From Hydractinia symbiolongicarpus (lineage: Eukaryota > Cnidaria > Hydrozoa > Anthoathecata > Hydractiniidae): a DNA stretch of 64,000 nucleotides. A program made the translations under genes and the position numbers. The DNA is taken from assembly GCF_029227915.1 (NCBI RefSeq), contig NC_079881.1, forward strand, positions 26,575,501 through 26,639,500. Reading direction: 5' to 3'. The notes below the pieces were generated by a model, which searched no databases, had not been told where the DNA came from, and was given only the letters and a program-made list of their open reading frames with translations. This document shows positions 1 to 9,473 of the stretch, piece after piece. The first letter of the stretch is position 1. Each line of letters starts with the position of its first letter.

Positions 1-247
1 GTTTTCGTTTGCCGGCGATTAAACCACTTTCATTAAGCGTCTCATGAAAAATGAAAACATTTCTGAAAACTACAAGTCTCATGCGTTTTAGTGGTGAAAA
101 AATAATTTAAAAAATCGTTCGGGAAATGAGTTTCCTCCCTGGGTACTTTCTTTGTATACTTTTGACTATACGGGCCGAGTCCGGGATTTACGGGAAATCG
201 CGGGTTTTTGTTTGCCGGCGATTAAACTTCTTTTATTCAGCGTCCCA

Positions 248-269
248 TCAAAAATGAAAACATTTTTGA
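248..269. other. Monomer inverted repeat, 9-bp arms, AAAA centre
   Basis: The common Y-type unit contains a perfect dyad: arm TCAAAAATG at 248-256, centre AAAA at 257-260, arm CATTTTTGA at 261-269. The same dyad occurs in many units across the window. Some X-type units keep full pairing with both outer bases changed: TTAAAAATG and CATTTTTAA at 6280-6301. Another subtype has re-centred arms AAAAATGA and TCATTTTT around AA, for example 14375-14392. One subfamily (ACAAGTTTG, for example near 31781) has lost it. It could extrude as a hairpin or be bound by a dimeric protein. That is inference; only the symmetry is visible. Confidence 0.7.
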
Positions 270-575
270 AAACTACAAGTTTCATGCGTTTTAGTGGTGA
301 AAAAATAATATAAAAAATCGTTCGGGAAATGAGTTTACTCCCTCTGTACTTTCTTTGTATACTTTTAACTATACGGGCCAAGCCCGGGATTTACGGGAAA
401 TCGCGGGTTTTCGTTTGCCGGCGATTAAACCACTTTCATTAAGCGTCTCATGAAAAATGAAAACATTTCTGAAAACTACAAGTCTCATGCGTTTTAGTGG
501 TGAAAAAATAATATAAAAAATCGTTCGGGAAATGAGTTTACTCACAGGGCTTTTTCTTTGTATACATTCGACTAT

Positions 576-610
576 ACGGGCCAAGCCCGGGATTTACGGG
601 AAATCGCGGG
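576..610 (+). other. Four GGG tracts phased ~10 bp
   Basis: GGG tracts lie at 578-580, 589-591, 598-600 and 608-610, starting 11, 9 and 10 bases apart, so they fall on roughly the same face of B-DNA. The gaps are 8, 6 and 7 bases. This is just outside the usual 1-7-base loop rule for intramolecular G-quadruplexes but within extended definitions. The layout is kept in most monomers of both families. The first interval changes with family: CCAAGCCC or ACAAGCCC in X, CCGAGTCC or TCGAGTCC in Y. Some Y units have GGGG in the second tract. Some subtypes break one tract (CGCAGG, ATATACGGAAAG, ACAGG). Confidence 0.6.
577..589. other. CGGGC-CAA-GCCCG mini-hairpin, X family
   Basis: In family X the first GGG tract can pair with the following C-run: CGGGC at 577-581, CAA at 582-584, GCCCG at 585-589, a perfect 5-bp stem. 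Family Y has CCGAGTCC here and cannot form this stem. The two families therefore differ in which fold the G-rich block favours. Confidence 0.5.
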
Positions 611-699
611 TTTTCGTTTGCCGGCGATTAAACCACTTTCATTAAGCGTCTCATGAAAAATGAAAACATTTCTGAAAACTACAAGTCTCATGCGTTTTA

Positions 700-726
700 G
701 TGGTGAAAAAATAATTTAAAAAATCG
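700..726. other. A-tract block, candidate curved DNA
   Basis: Two A6 runs lie at 706-711 and 718-723, 12 bp apart and separated by TAATTT. Further A and T runs of 4-5 bases sit about 40-70 bp upstream, in the inverted-repeat region. Nearly every monomer has this block, with variation in the run lengths (for example A8-A11 near 12390, 13610 and 17265). Closely spaced A-tracts are known to bend DNA; whether the phasing here gives net curvature has not been calculated. Confidence 0.5.
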
Positions 727-743
727 TTCGGGAAATGAGTTTA

Positions 744-946
744 CTCCCTGGGTACTTTCTTTGTATACTTTTGACTATACGGGCCGAGTCCGGGATTTAC
801 GGGAAATCGCGGGTTTTCGTTTGCCAGCGATTAAACTTCTTTTATTCAGCGTCCCATCAAAAATGAAAACATTTTTGAAAACTACAAGTTTCATGCGTTT
901 TAGTGGTGAAAAAATAATATAAAAAATCGTTCGGGAAATGAGTTTA
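744..946 (+). repeat. Representative family-Y monomer (203 bp)
   Basis: This unit illustrates the Y family, phased to start at CTCCCTGGG. Diagnostic sites in order are CTCCCTGGG, GTATACTTTTGAC, CGGGCCGAGTCCGGG, and CTTCTTTTATTCAGCG followed by CATCAAAAATG. Common Y subtypes have GGTCGAGTCC, GGGTTTACGGG (instead of GGGATTTACGGG), CGCAGG, or TCTCGTGCG in place of TCTCATGCG. This copy has CCAGCG for CCGGCG and the AATATAAAAAA variant of the A-tract block. Family Y is the majority type in the window by inspection; I did not count every unit. Confidence 0.85.
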
Positions 947-1148
947 CTCCCTGTGTACTTTCTTTGTATACTTTTGACTATACGGGCCAAGCCCGGGATT
1001 TACGGGAAATCGCGGGTTTTCGTTTGCCGGCGATTAAACCACTTTCATTAAGCGTCTCATGAAAAATGAAAACATTTCTGAAAACTACAAGTTTCATGCG
1101 TTTTAGTGGTGAAAAAATAATATAAAAAATCGTTCGGGAAATGAGTTT

Positions 1149-1184
1149 ACTCACGGGGTACTTCCTTTGTATACATTCGACTTC
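1149..1184 (+). repeat. 36-bp insertion making a 239-bp chimeric monomer
   Basis: An X-type copy of the ACTC-to-GACTTC segment (with GGGGTACTTCC and CATTCGAC) is followed directly by a Y-type copy of the same segment (ACTCCCTGGG to CTTTTGAC). The unit is 36 bp longer than normal and is X-type before the join and Y-type after it. This fits out-of-register recombination between an X and a Y monomer. The join reads GACTTCACTCCC here rather than GACTTTACTCCC. Confidence 0.8.
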
Positions 1185-2199
1185 ACTCCCTGGGTACTTT
1201 CTTTGTATACTTTTGACTATACGGGCCGAGTCCGGGATTTACGGGAATTTGCGGGTTTTCGTTTGCCGGCGATTAAACCACTTTCATTAAGCGTCTCATG
1301 AAAAATGAAAACATTTCCAAAAACTACAAGTCTCATGCGTTTTAGTGGTGAAAAAATAATATAAAAAATCGTTCGGGAAATGAGTTTACTCACAGGGCTT
1401 TTTCTTTGTATACATTCGACTATACGGGCCAAGCCCGGGATTTACGGGAAATCGCGGGTTTTCGTTTGCCGGCGATTAAACCACTTTCATTAAGCGTCTC
1501 ATGAAAAATGAAAACATTTCTGAAAACTACAAGTCTCATGCGTTTTAGTGGTGAAAAAATAATTTAAAAAATCGTTCGGGAAATGAGTTTCCTCCCTGGG
1601 TACTTTCTTTGTATACTTTTGACTATACGGGCCGAGTCCGGGATTTACGGGAAATCGCGGGTTTTTGTTTGCCGGCGATTAAACTTCTTTTATTCAGCGT
1701 CCCATCAAAAATGAAAACATTTTTGAAAACTACAAGTTTCATGCGTTTTAGTGGTGAAAAAATAATTTAAAAAATCGTTCGGGAAATGAGTTTACTCCCT
1801 GGGTACTTTCTTTGTATACTTTTGACTATACGGGCCGAGTCCGGGATTTACGGGAAATCGCGGGTTTTCGTTTGCCAGCGATTAAACTTCTTTTATTCAG
1901 AGTCCCATCAAAAATGAAAACATTTTTGAAAACTACAAGTTTCATGCGTTTTAGTGGTGAAAAAATAATATAAAAAATCGTTCGGGAAATGAGTTTACTC
2001 CCTGTGTACTTTCTTTGTATACTTTTGACTATACGGGCCAAGCCTGGAATTTACGGGAAATCGCGGGTTTTCGTTTGCCGGCGATTAAACTTCTTTTATT
2101 CAGCGTCCCATCAAAAATGAAAACATTTTTGAAAACTACAAGTTTCATGCGTTTTAGTGGTGAAAAAATAATATAAAAAATCGTTCGGGAAATGAGTTT

Positions 2200-2235
2200 A
2201 CTCACGGGGTACTTCCTTTGTATACATTCGACTTC
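2200..2235 (+). repeat. 36-bp insertion, 239-bp monomer
   Basis: This copy shares GGGGTACTTCC and the GACTTCACTCCC join with the one at 1149, 1,051 bp upstream (five monomers plus 36 bp). The two insertions are therefore one event that was later duplicated with its surroundings. The unit continues with TTTGCCGCCG, a private variant of TTTGCCGGCG. Confidence 0.8.
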
Positions 2236-3656
2236 ACTCCCTGGGTACTTTCTTTGTATACTTTTGACTATACGGGCCGAGTCCGGGATTTACGGGAATT
2301 TGCGGGTTTTCGTTTGCCGCCGATTAAACTTCTTTTATTCAGCGTCTCATCAAAAATAAAAACATTTTTAAAAACTACAAGTCTCATGGGCTTTAGTGGT
2401 GAAATAATAATTTAAAATATCGTTTTGGAAATGAGTTTACTCCCTGGGTACTTTTTTTGTATACTTTTGACTATACGGGCCGAGTCCGGGATTTACGGGA
2501 AGTCGCTGCTTTTCGTTTGCCGGCCATTAAACTTCTTTTATACAGCGTCTCATCAAAAATAAAAATATTTTTAAAAACTACAAGTCTCATGGGTTTTAGT
2601 GGTGAAATAATAATTTAAGAAATCGTTCGGGAAATGAGTGTACACCCTGGGTACTTTCTTTGTATACTTTTGAATATACGGGCCAAGCCCGGGATTTACG
2701 GGAAATGGCGGGTTTTCGTTTGCCGGCGATTAAACTTCTTTTATTCAGTGTCTCATCAAAAATGAAAACATTTTTGAAAAACACAAGTCTCATGCGTTTT
2801 AGTGGTGAAAAGATAATTTAAAAAATCGTTTTGGAAATGAGTTTACTCACAGGGTACTTTCTTAGTATACATTCGACTATACGGGCCAAGCCCGGGATTT
2901 ACGGGAAATCGCCGGTTTTCGTTTGCCGGCGATTAAACCACTTTCATTAAGAGTCTCATCAAAAATGAAAACATTTCTGAAAACTACAAGTCTCATGGGC
3001 TTTAGTGGTGAAATGATAATTTAAAAAATCGTTCGGGAAATGAGTTTACACCCTGGGTACTTTCTTTGTATACTATTGACTATACGGGCGGAGTCCGGGA
3101 TTTACGGGAAATCGCAGGTTTTCGTTTGTCGGCGATTAAACTTCTTTTATTCAGCGTCTCATCAAAGATGAAAACATTTTTGAAAACTACAAGTCTCATG
3201 CGTTTTAGTGGTGAAAAAATAATTTAAAAAATCGTTCGGGAAATGAGTTTACTCCCTGGGTACTTTCTTTGTATACTTTTGACTATACGGGCCGACTCCG
3301 GGGTTTACGGGAAATGGCGGGTTTTCGTTTGCCGGCGATTAAACTTCTTTTATTCAGCGTCTCATCAAAAATGAAAATATTTTTGAAAACTACAAGTCTC
3401 GTGCGTTTTAGTGGTGAAAAAATATTTTAAAAAATCGTTCGGGAAATGAGTTTACTCCCTGTGTACTTTCTTTGTATACTTTTGACTATACGGGCCAAGC
3501 CCGGGATTTACGGGAAATCGTGGGTTTTCGTTTGCCGGCGATTAAACTTCTTTTATTCAGCGTCCCATCAAAAATGAAAACATTTTTGAAAACTGCAAGT
3601 TTCATGCGTTTTAGTGGTGAAAAAATAATATAAAAAATCGTTCGGGAAATGAGTTT

Positions 3657-3931
3657 ACTCACAGGGTACTTTCTTTGTATACATTCGACTTTACTCCCTG
3701 GGTACTTTCTTTGTATACTTTTGACTATACGGACCGAGTCCGGGATTTACGGGAATTTGCGGGTTTTCGTTTGCCGGCGATTAAACTTCTTTTATTCAGC
3801 GTCTCATCAAAAATGAAAACATTTTTGAAAACTGCAAGTTTCATGCGTTTTAGTGGTGAAAAAATAATATAAAAAATCGTTCGCGAAATGAGTTTACTCA
3901 CAGGGTACTTTCTTTGTATACATTCGACTTT
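3657..3931 (+). repeat. Two consecutive 239-bp monomers
   Basis: Insertions lie at 3657-3692 and 3896-3931, 239 bp apart, so two long units sit next to each other. Both have CTCACAGGG and the GACTTTACTCCC join. Both are followed by ACGGACCGAGTCC, a variant of ACGGGCCGAGTCC that travels with most later insertions. Confidence 0.8.
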
Positions 3932-5604
3932 ACTCCCTGGGTACTTTCTTTGTATGCTTTTGACTATACGGACCGAGTCCGGGATTTACGGGAATTCGCG
4001 GGTTTTCGTTTGCCCGCGATTAAACTTCTTTTATTCAGCGTCTCATCAAAAATGAAAACATTTTTGAAAACTACAAGTCTCATGCGTTTTAGTGGTCAAA
4101 AGATAATTTAAAAAATCGTTTTGGTAAATGAGTTTACTCACAGGGTACTTTCTTTGTATACATTCGACTATACGGGCCAAGCCCGGGATTTACGGGAAAT
4201 CGCGGGTTTTCGTTTGCCGGCGATTAAACCACTTTCATTAAGCGTCTCATCAAAAATGAAAACATTTTTGAAAACTACAAGTCTCATGCGTTTTAGTGGT
4301 GAAAAAATAATTTAGAAAATCGTTTGGGAAATGAGTTTACTCCCTGGGTACTTTCTTTGTATACTTTTGACTATACAGGCCGAGTCCGGGATTTACGGGA
4401 AATCGCGGGTTTTCGTTTGCCGGCGATTAAACTTCTTTTATTCAGCGTGTCATCAAAAATGAAAACATTTTTCAAAACTACAAGTCTCATGGGCTTTAGT
4501 GGTGAAATAATAATTTAAAAAATCGTTAGGGAAATGAGTTTACTCCCGGGGTACTTTCTTTGTATACTTTTGACTATACGGGCCGAGTCCGGGATTTACG
4601 GGAAGTCGCGGGTTTTCGTTTGCCGGCGATTAAACTTCTTTTATACAGCGTCTCATCAAAAATAAAAACATTTTTAAAAACTACAAGTCTCATGGGCTTT
4701 AGTGGTGAAATAATAATTAAAAAAATCGTTCGGGAAATGAGTTTACACCCTGGGTACTTTCTTTGTATACTTTTGACTATACGAGCCGAGTCCGGGATTT
4801 ACGGAAAATCGCAGGTTTTCGTTTGTCGGCGATTAAACTTCTTTTATTCAGCGTCTCATCAAAAATGAAATCATTTTTGAAAACTACAAGTCTCATGCGT
4901 TTTAGTGGTGAAAAAATAATTTAAAAAATCGTTCGGGAAATGAGTTTACTCCCTGGGTACTTTCTTTGTATACTTTTGACTATACAGGCCGAGTCCGGGA
5001 TTTACGGAAAATCGCGGGTTTTCGTTTGCCGGCGATTAAACTTCTTTTATTCAGCGTCTCATCAAAAATGAAAACATTTTTGAAAACTACAAGTCTCATG
5101 GGCTTTAGCGGTGAAATAATAATTTAAAAAAACGTTAGGGAAATGAGTTTACTCCCGGGGTACTTTCTTTGTAAACTTTTGACTATACGGGCCGAGTCCG
5201 GGATTTACGGGAAGTCGCGGGTTTTCGTTTGCCGGCGATTAAACTTCTTTTATACAGGGTCTCATCAAAAATCAAAACATTTTTAAAAACTACAAGTCTC
5301 ATGGGCTTTAGTGGTGAAATAATAATTTAAAAAATCGTTCGAGAAATGAGTTTACACCCTGGGTACTTTCTTTGTATACTTTTGACTATACGGGCCGAGT
5401 CCGGGATTTACGGGAAATCGCAGGTTTTCGTTTGTCGGCGATTAAACTTCTTTTATTCAGCGTCTCATCAAAAATGAAAACATTTTTGAAAACTACAAGT
5501 CTCGTGCGTTTTAGTGGTGAAAAAATAATTTAAAAAATCGTTCGGGAAATGAGTTTACTCCCTGGGTACTTTCTTTGTATACTTTCGACTATACGGGTCG
5601 AGTC

Positions 5605-7702
5605 CGGGATTTACGGGAAATCGCGGGTTTTCGTTTGCCGGCGATTAAACTTCTTTTATTCAGCGTCTCATCAAAAGTGAAAACATTTTTGAAAACTACA
5701 AGTCTCATGCGTTTTAGTGGTGAAAAAATAATTTAAAAAATCGTTCGGGAAATGAGTTTACTCCCAGGGTACTTTCTTTGTATACTTTTGACTATACGGG
5801 CCGAGTCCGGGGTTTACGTGAAATGGCGGGTTTTCGTTTGCCAGCGATTAAGCTTCTTTTATTCAGCGTCTCATCAAAAATGAAAACATTTTTGAAAACT
5901 ACAAGTCTCGTGCGTTTTAGTGGTGAAAAAATAATTTAAAAAATCGTTCGGAAAATGAGTTTACTCCCTGGGTACTTTCTTTGTATACTTTTGACTATAC
6001 GGGTCGAGTCCGGGATTTACGGGAAATCGCGGGTTTTTGTTTGCCGGCGATTAAACTTCTTTTATTCAGCGTCTCATCAAAAATGAAAACATTTTTGAAA
6101 ACTACAAGTCTCGTGCGTTTTAGTGGTGAAAAAATAATTTAAAACATCGTTCTGGAAATGAGTTTACTCACAGGGTACTTTCTTTGTATGCATTCGACTA
6201 TACGGGACAAGCCCGTGATTTACGGGAAATCGCTGGTTTTCGTTTACCGGCGATTAAACCTCTTTCATTAAGCGTCTCATTAAAAATGAAAACATTTTTA
6301 AAAACTACAAGTCTCATTCGTTCTAGTGGTGCAAAAATAATTTGAAAAATCGTTCGGGAAATGAGTTTACTCCTTGTGTACTTTCTTTGTATACTTTTGA
6401 CTATACGGGCCAAGCCCGGATTTACGGGAAATCGCGGGTTTTTGTTTGCCAGCGATTAAACTTCTTTTATTCAGCGTCCCATCAAAAATGAAAACATTTT
6501 TGAAAACTGCAAGTTTCATGCGTTTTAGTGGTGAAAAAATAATATAAAAAATCGTTCGGGAAATGAGTTTACTCAAAGGGTCCTTTTTTGTATACATTCG
6601 ACTTTACTCCCTGGGTGCTTTCTTTGTATACTTTTGACTATACGGACCGAGTCCGGGATTTACGGGAAATCGCGGGTTTTCGTTTGCCGGCGATTAAACT
6701 TCTTTTATTCAGCGTCTCATCAAAAGTGAAAACATTTTTGAAAACTACAAGTCTCATGCGTTTTAGTGGTGAAAAAATAATTTAAAAAATCGTTCGGGAA
6801 ATGAGTTTACTCCCAGGGTACTTTCTTTGTATACTTTTGACTATACGGGCCGAGTCCGGGGTTTACGTGAAATGGCGGGTTTTCGTTTGCCAGCGATTAA
6901 GCTTCTTTTATTCAGCGTCTCATCAAAAATGAAAACATTTTTGAAAACTACAAGTCTCGTGCGTTTTAGTGGTGAAAAAATAATTTAAAAAATCGTTCGG
7001 AAAATGAGTTTACTCCCTGGGTACTTTCTTTGTATACTTTTGACTATACGGGTCGAGTCCGGGATTTACGGGAAATCGCGGGTTTTTGTTTGCCGGCGAT
7101 TAAACTTCTTTTATTCAGCGTCTCATCAAAAATGAAAACATTTTTGAAAACTACAAGTCTCGTGCGTTTTAGTGGTGAAAAAATAATTTAAAACATCGTT
7201 CTGGAAATGAGTTTACTCACAGGGTACTTTCTTTGTATGCATTCGACTATACGGGACAAGCCCGTGATTTACGGGAAATCGCTGGTTTTCGTTTACCGGC
7301 GATTAAACCTCTTTCATTAAGCGTCTCATTAAAAATGAAAACATTTTTAAAAACTACAAGTCTCATTCGTTCTAGTGGTGCAAAAATAATTTGAAAAATC
7401 GTTCGGGAAATGAGTTTACTCCTTGTGTACTTTCTTTGTATACTTTTGACTATACGGGCCAAGCCCGGATTTACGGGAAATCGCGGGTTTTTGTTTGCCA
7501 GCGATTAAACTTCTTTTATTCAGCGTCCCATCAAAAATGAAAACATTTTTGAAAACTGCAAGTTTCATGCGTTTTAGTGGTGAAAAAATAATATAAAAAA
7601 TCGTTCGGGAAATGAGTTTACTCAAAGGGTCCTTTTTTGTATACATTCGACTTTACTCCCTGGGTGCTTTCTTTGTATACTTTTGACTATACGGACCGAG
7701 TC
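5605..7702 (+). repeat. 1,049-bp tandem duplication, two copies (5 monomers)
   Basis: Copy 1 is about 5605-6653 and copy 2 about 6654-7702. Shared private variants are CATCAAAAGTG, TTTACGTGAAATGG, GATTAAGCTTC, ATGCATTCGAC, GCCCGGATTTACGG (one G missing) and GGGTCCTTTTTTG. The offset is five 203-bp units plus 34, explained by one 36-bp insertion minus two single-base deletions. Downstream of copy 2 the sequence changes to GGGAATTCGCGG where copy 1 had GGGAAATCGCGG, which marks the right edge near 7715. Confidence 0.8.
6571..6605 (+). repeat. 36-bp insertion (35 bp here), 238-bp monomer
   Basis: Same X-to-Y join as elsewhere, with CTCAAAGGGTCC and a one-base deletion in the TCCTTTTTTG run. Copied with its surroundings to 7620-7654 by the 1,049-bp duplication. 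Confidence 0.75.
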
Positions 7703-7893
7703 CGGGATTTACGGGAATTCGCGGGTTTTCGTTTGCCGGCGATTAAACTTCTTTTATTCAGCGTCTCATCAAAAATGAAAACATTTTTGAAAACTGAAAG
7801 TTTCATGCGTTTTAGTGGTGAAAAAATAATATAAAAAATCGTTTGGGAAATGAGTTTTCTCACAGGGTACTTTCTTTGTATACATTCGACTTT
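7620..7893 (+). repeat. Two consecutive long monomers (238 and 239 bp)
   Basis: Insertions at 7620-7654 and 7858-7893. The first is the duplicate of 6571-6605. The second has GAGTTTTCTCACAGGG, a T for A at its first base. Both units carry ACGGACCGAGTCC and GGGAATTCGCGG (an EcoRI-type GAATTC not found in the standard monomer). Confidence 0.8.
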
Positions 7894-8704
7894 ACTCCCT
7901 GGGTACTTTCTTTGTATACTTTTGACTATACGGACCGAGTCCGGGATTTACGGGAATTCGCGGGTTTTCGTTTGCCCGCGATTAAACTTCTTTTATTCAG
8001 CGTCTCATCAAAAATGAAATTATTTTTGAAAACTACAAGTCTCATGCGTTTTAGTGGTGAAAAGATAATTTAAAAAATCGTTTTGGAAATGAGTTTACTC
8101 ACAGGGTACTTTCTTTGTATACATTCGACTATACGGGCCAAGCCCGGGATTTACGGGAAATCGCGGGTTTTCGTTTGCCGGCGATTAAACCACTTTCATT
8201 AAGCGTCTCATCAAAAATGAAAACATTTCTGAAAACTAAAAGTCTCATGCGTTTTAGTGGTGAAAAAATAATTTAGAAAATCGTTTGAGAAATGAGTTTA
8301 CTCCCTGGGTACTTTCTTTGTATACTTTTGACTATACAGGCCGAGTCCGGGATTTACGGGAAATCGCGGGTTTTCGTTTGCCGGCGATTAAACTTCTTTT
8401 ATTCAGCGTCTCATCAAAAATGAAAACATTTTTAAAAAATACAAGTCTCATTCGTTCTAGTGGTGCAAAAATAATTTGAAAAATCGTTCGGGAAATGAGT
8501 TTACTCCTTGTGTACTTTCTTTGTATACTTTTGACTATACGGGCCAAGCCCGGGTTTACGGGAAATCGCGGGTTTTTGTTTGCCAGCGATTAAACTTCTT
8601 TTATTCAGCGTCCCATCAAAAGTGAAAACATTTTTGAAAACTGCAAGTTTCATGCGTTTTAGTGGTGAAAAAATAGTATAAAAAATCGTTCGGGAAATGA
8701 GTTT

Positions 8705-8979
8705 ACTCACAGGGTACTTTCTTTGTATACATTCGACTTTACTCCCTGGGTGCTTTCTTTGTATACTTTTGACTATACGGACCGAGTCCGGGATTTACGG
8801 GAATTCGCGGGTTTTCGTTTGCCGGCGATTAAACTTCTTTTATTCAGCGTCTCATGAAAAATGAAAACATTTTTGAAAACTGCAAGTTTCATGCGTTTTA
8901 GTGGTGAAAAAATAATATAAAAAATCGTTCGGGAAATGAGTTTACTCACAGGGTACTTTCTTTGTATACATTCGACTTT
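8705..8979 (+). repeat. Two consecutive 239-bp monomers
   Basis: Insertions at 8705-8740 and 8944-8979; the second has CTCCATGGG for CTCCCTGGG. Private flanking variants include CATCAAAAGTG and AAATAGTATAAAA. These are the last long monomers before the copy-B set. Confidence 0.8.
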
Positions 8980-9473
8980 ACTCCATGGGTACTTTCTTTG
9001 TATACTTTTGACTATACGGACCGAGTCCGGGATTTACGGGAATTCGCGGGTTTTCGTTTGCCCGCGATTAAACTTCTTTTATTCAGCGTCTCATCAAAAA
9101 TGAAAACATTTTTGAAAACTACAAGTCTCATGCGTTTTAGTGGTGAAAAGATAATTTAAAAAATCGTTTTGGAAATGAGTTTACTCACAGGGTACTTTCT
9201 TTGTATAAATTCGACTATACGGGCCAAGCCCGGGATTTACGGGAAATCGCGGGTTTTTGTTTGCCGGCGATTAAACCACTTTCATTAAGCGTCTCATCAA
9301 AAATGAAAACATTTCTGAAAACTACAAGTCTCATGCGTTTTAGTGGTGAAAAAATAATTTAGAAAATTGTTTGGGAAATGAGTTTACTCCCTGGGTACTT
9401 TCTTTGTATACTTTTGACTATACAGGCCGAGTCTGGGATTTACGGGAAATCGCGGGTTTTCGTTTGCCGGCGA

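Larger units (their letters stand above)
541..743 (+). repeat. Representative family-X monomer (203 bp)
   Basis: This unit illustrates the X family, phased to start at CTCACAGGG. Diagnostic sites in order are CTCACAGGG, GTATACATTCGAC, CGGGCCAAGCCCGGG and CCACTTTCATTAAGCG; this copy also carries the TCATGAAAAATG variant and CATTTCTG in the inverted-repeat region. A large X subgroup, common from 6 kb rightwards, has GGGACAAGCCC, ATCGCTGG, TTTACCGGCG, CCTCTTTCATTAAG and CTCATTCGTTCTAGTG instead. The X diagnostic sites usually travel together along a unit, which is why I treat them as a family rather than scattered variants. Confidence 0.85.
1..1757 (+). repeat. 1,457-bp tandem duplication (7 monomers + 36 bp), second copy partial
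   Basis: The first ~300 bases reappear at about 1458-1757. The shared private variants are GAGTTTCCTCCC (near 127 and 1584) and CGGGTTTTTGTTTG (near 203 and 1660). The offset of 1,457 equals seven 203-bp units plus the 36-bp insertion at 1149-1184. Similarity at this offset decays after about 1757, where AATATAAAA in the first copy corresponds to AATTTAAAA in the second. Another duplication from upstream of the window could extend this block to the left. Confidence 0.6.

Noticed and set aside
85-116. Promoter and terminator signals of bacterial type (A/T-rich boxes, GC hairpin followed by T-run)
   Set aside because: These are chance matches in an AT-rich repeat and would occur hundreds of times with no genes to serve.
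541-743. True CENP-B box
   Set aside because: The best candidate has the wrong spacing between TTCG and CGGG and lacks the aligned central A; kept only as a weak lead.
1149-1220. Target-site duplication or insertion of a mobile element at the 36-bp insertions
   Set aside because: The inserted segment is itself ordinary monomer sequence of the other family, with no foreign DNA, terminal repeats or target-site duplication. Out-of-register recombination explains it fully.
4526-4535. Telomere-like TTAGGG in CGTTAGGGAAATG variants
   Set aside because: It occurs at most once per monomer as a single-base variant of CGTTCGGG and is never in tandem.
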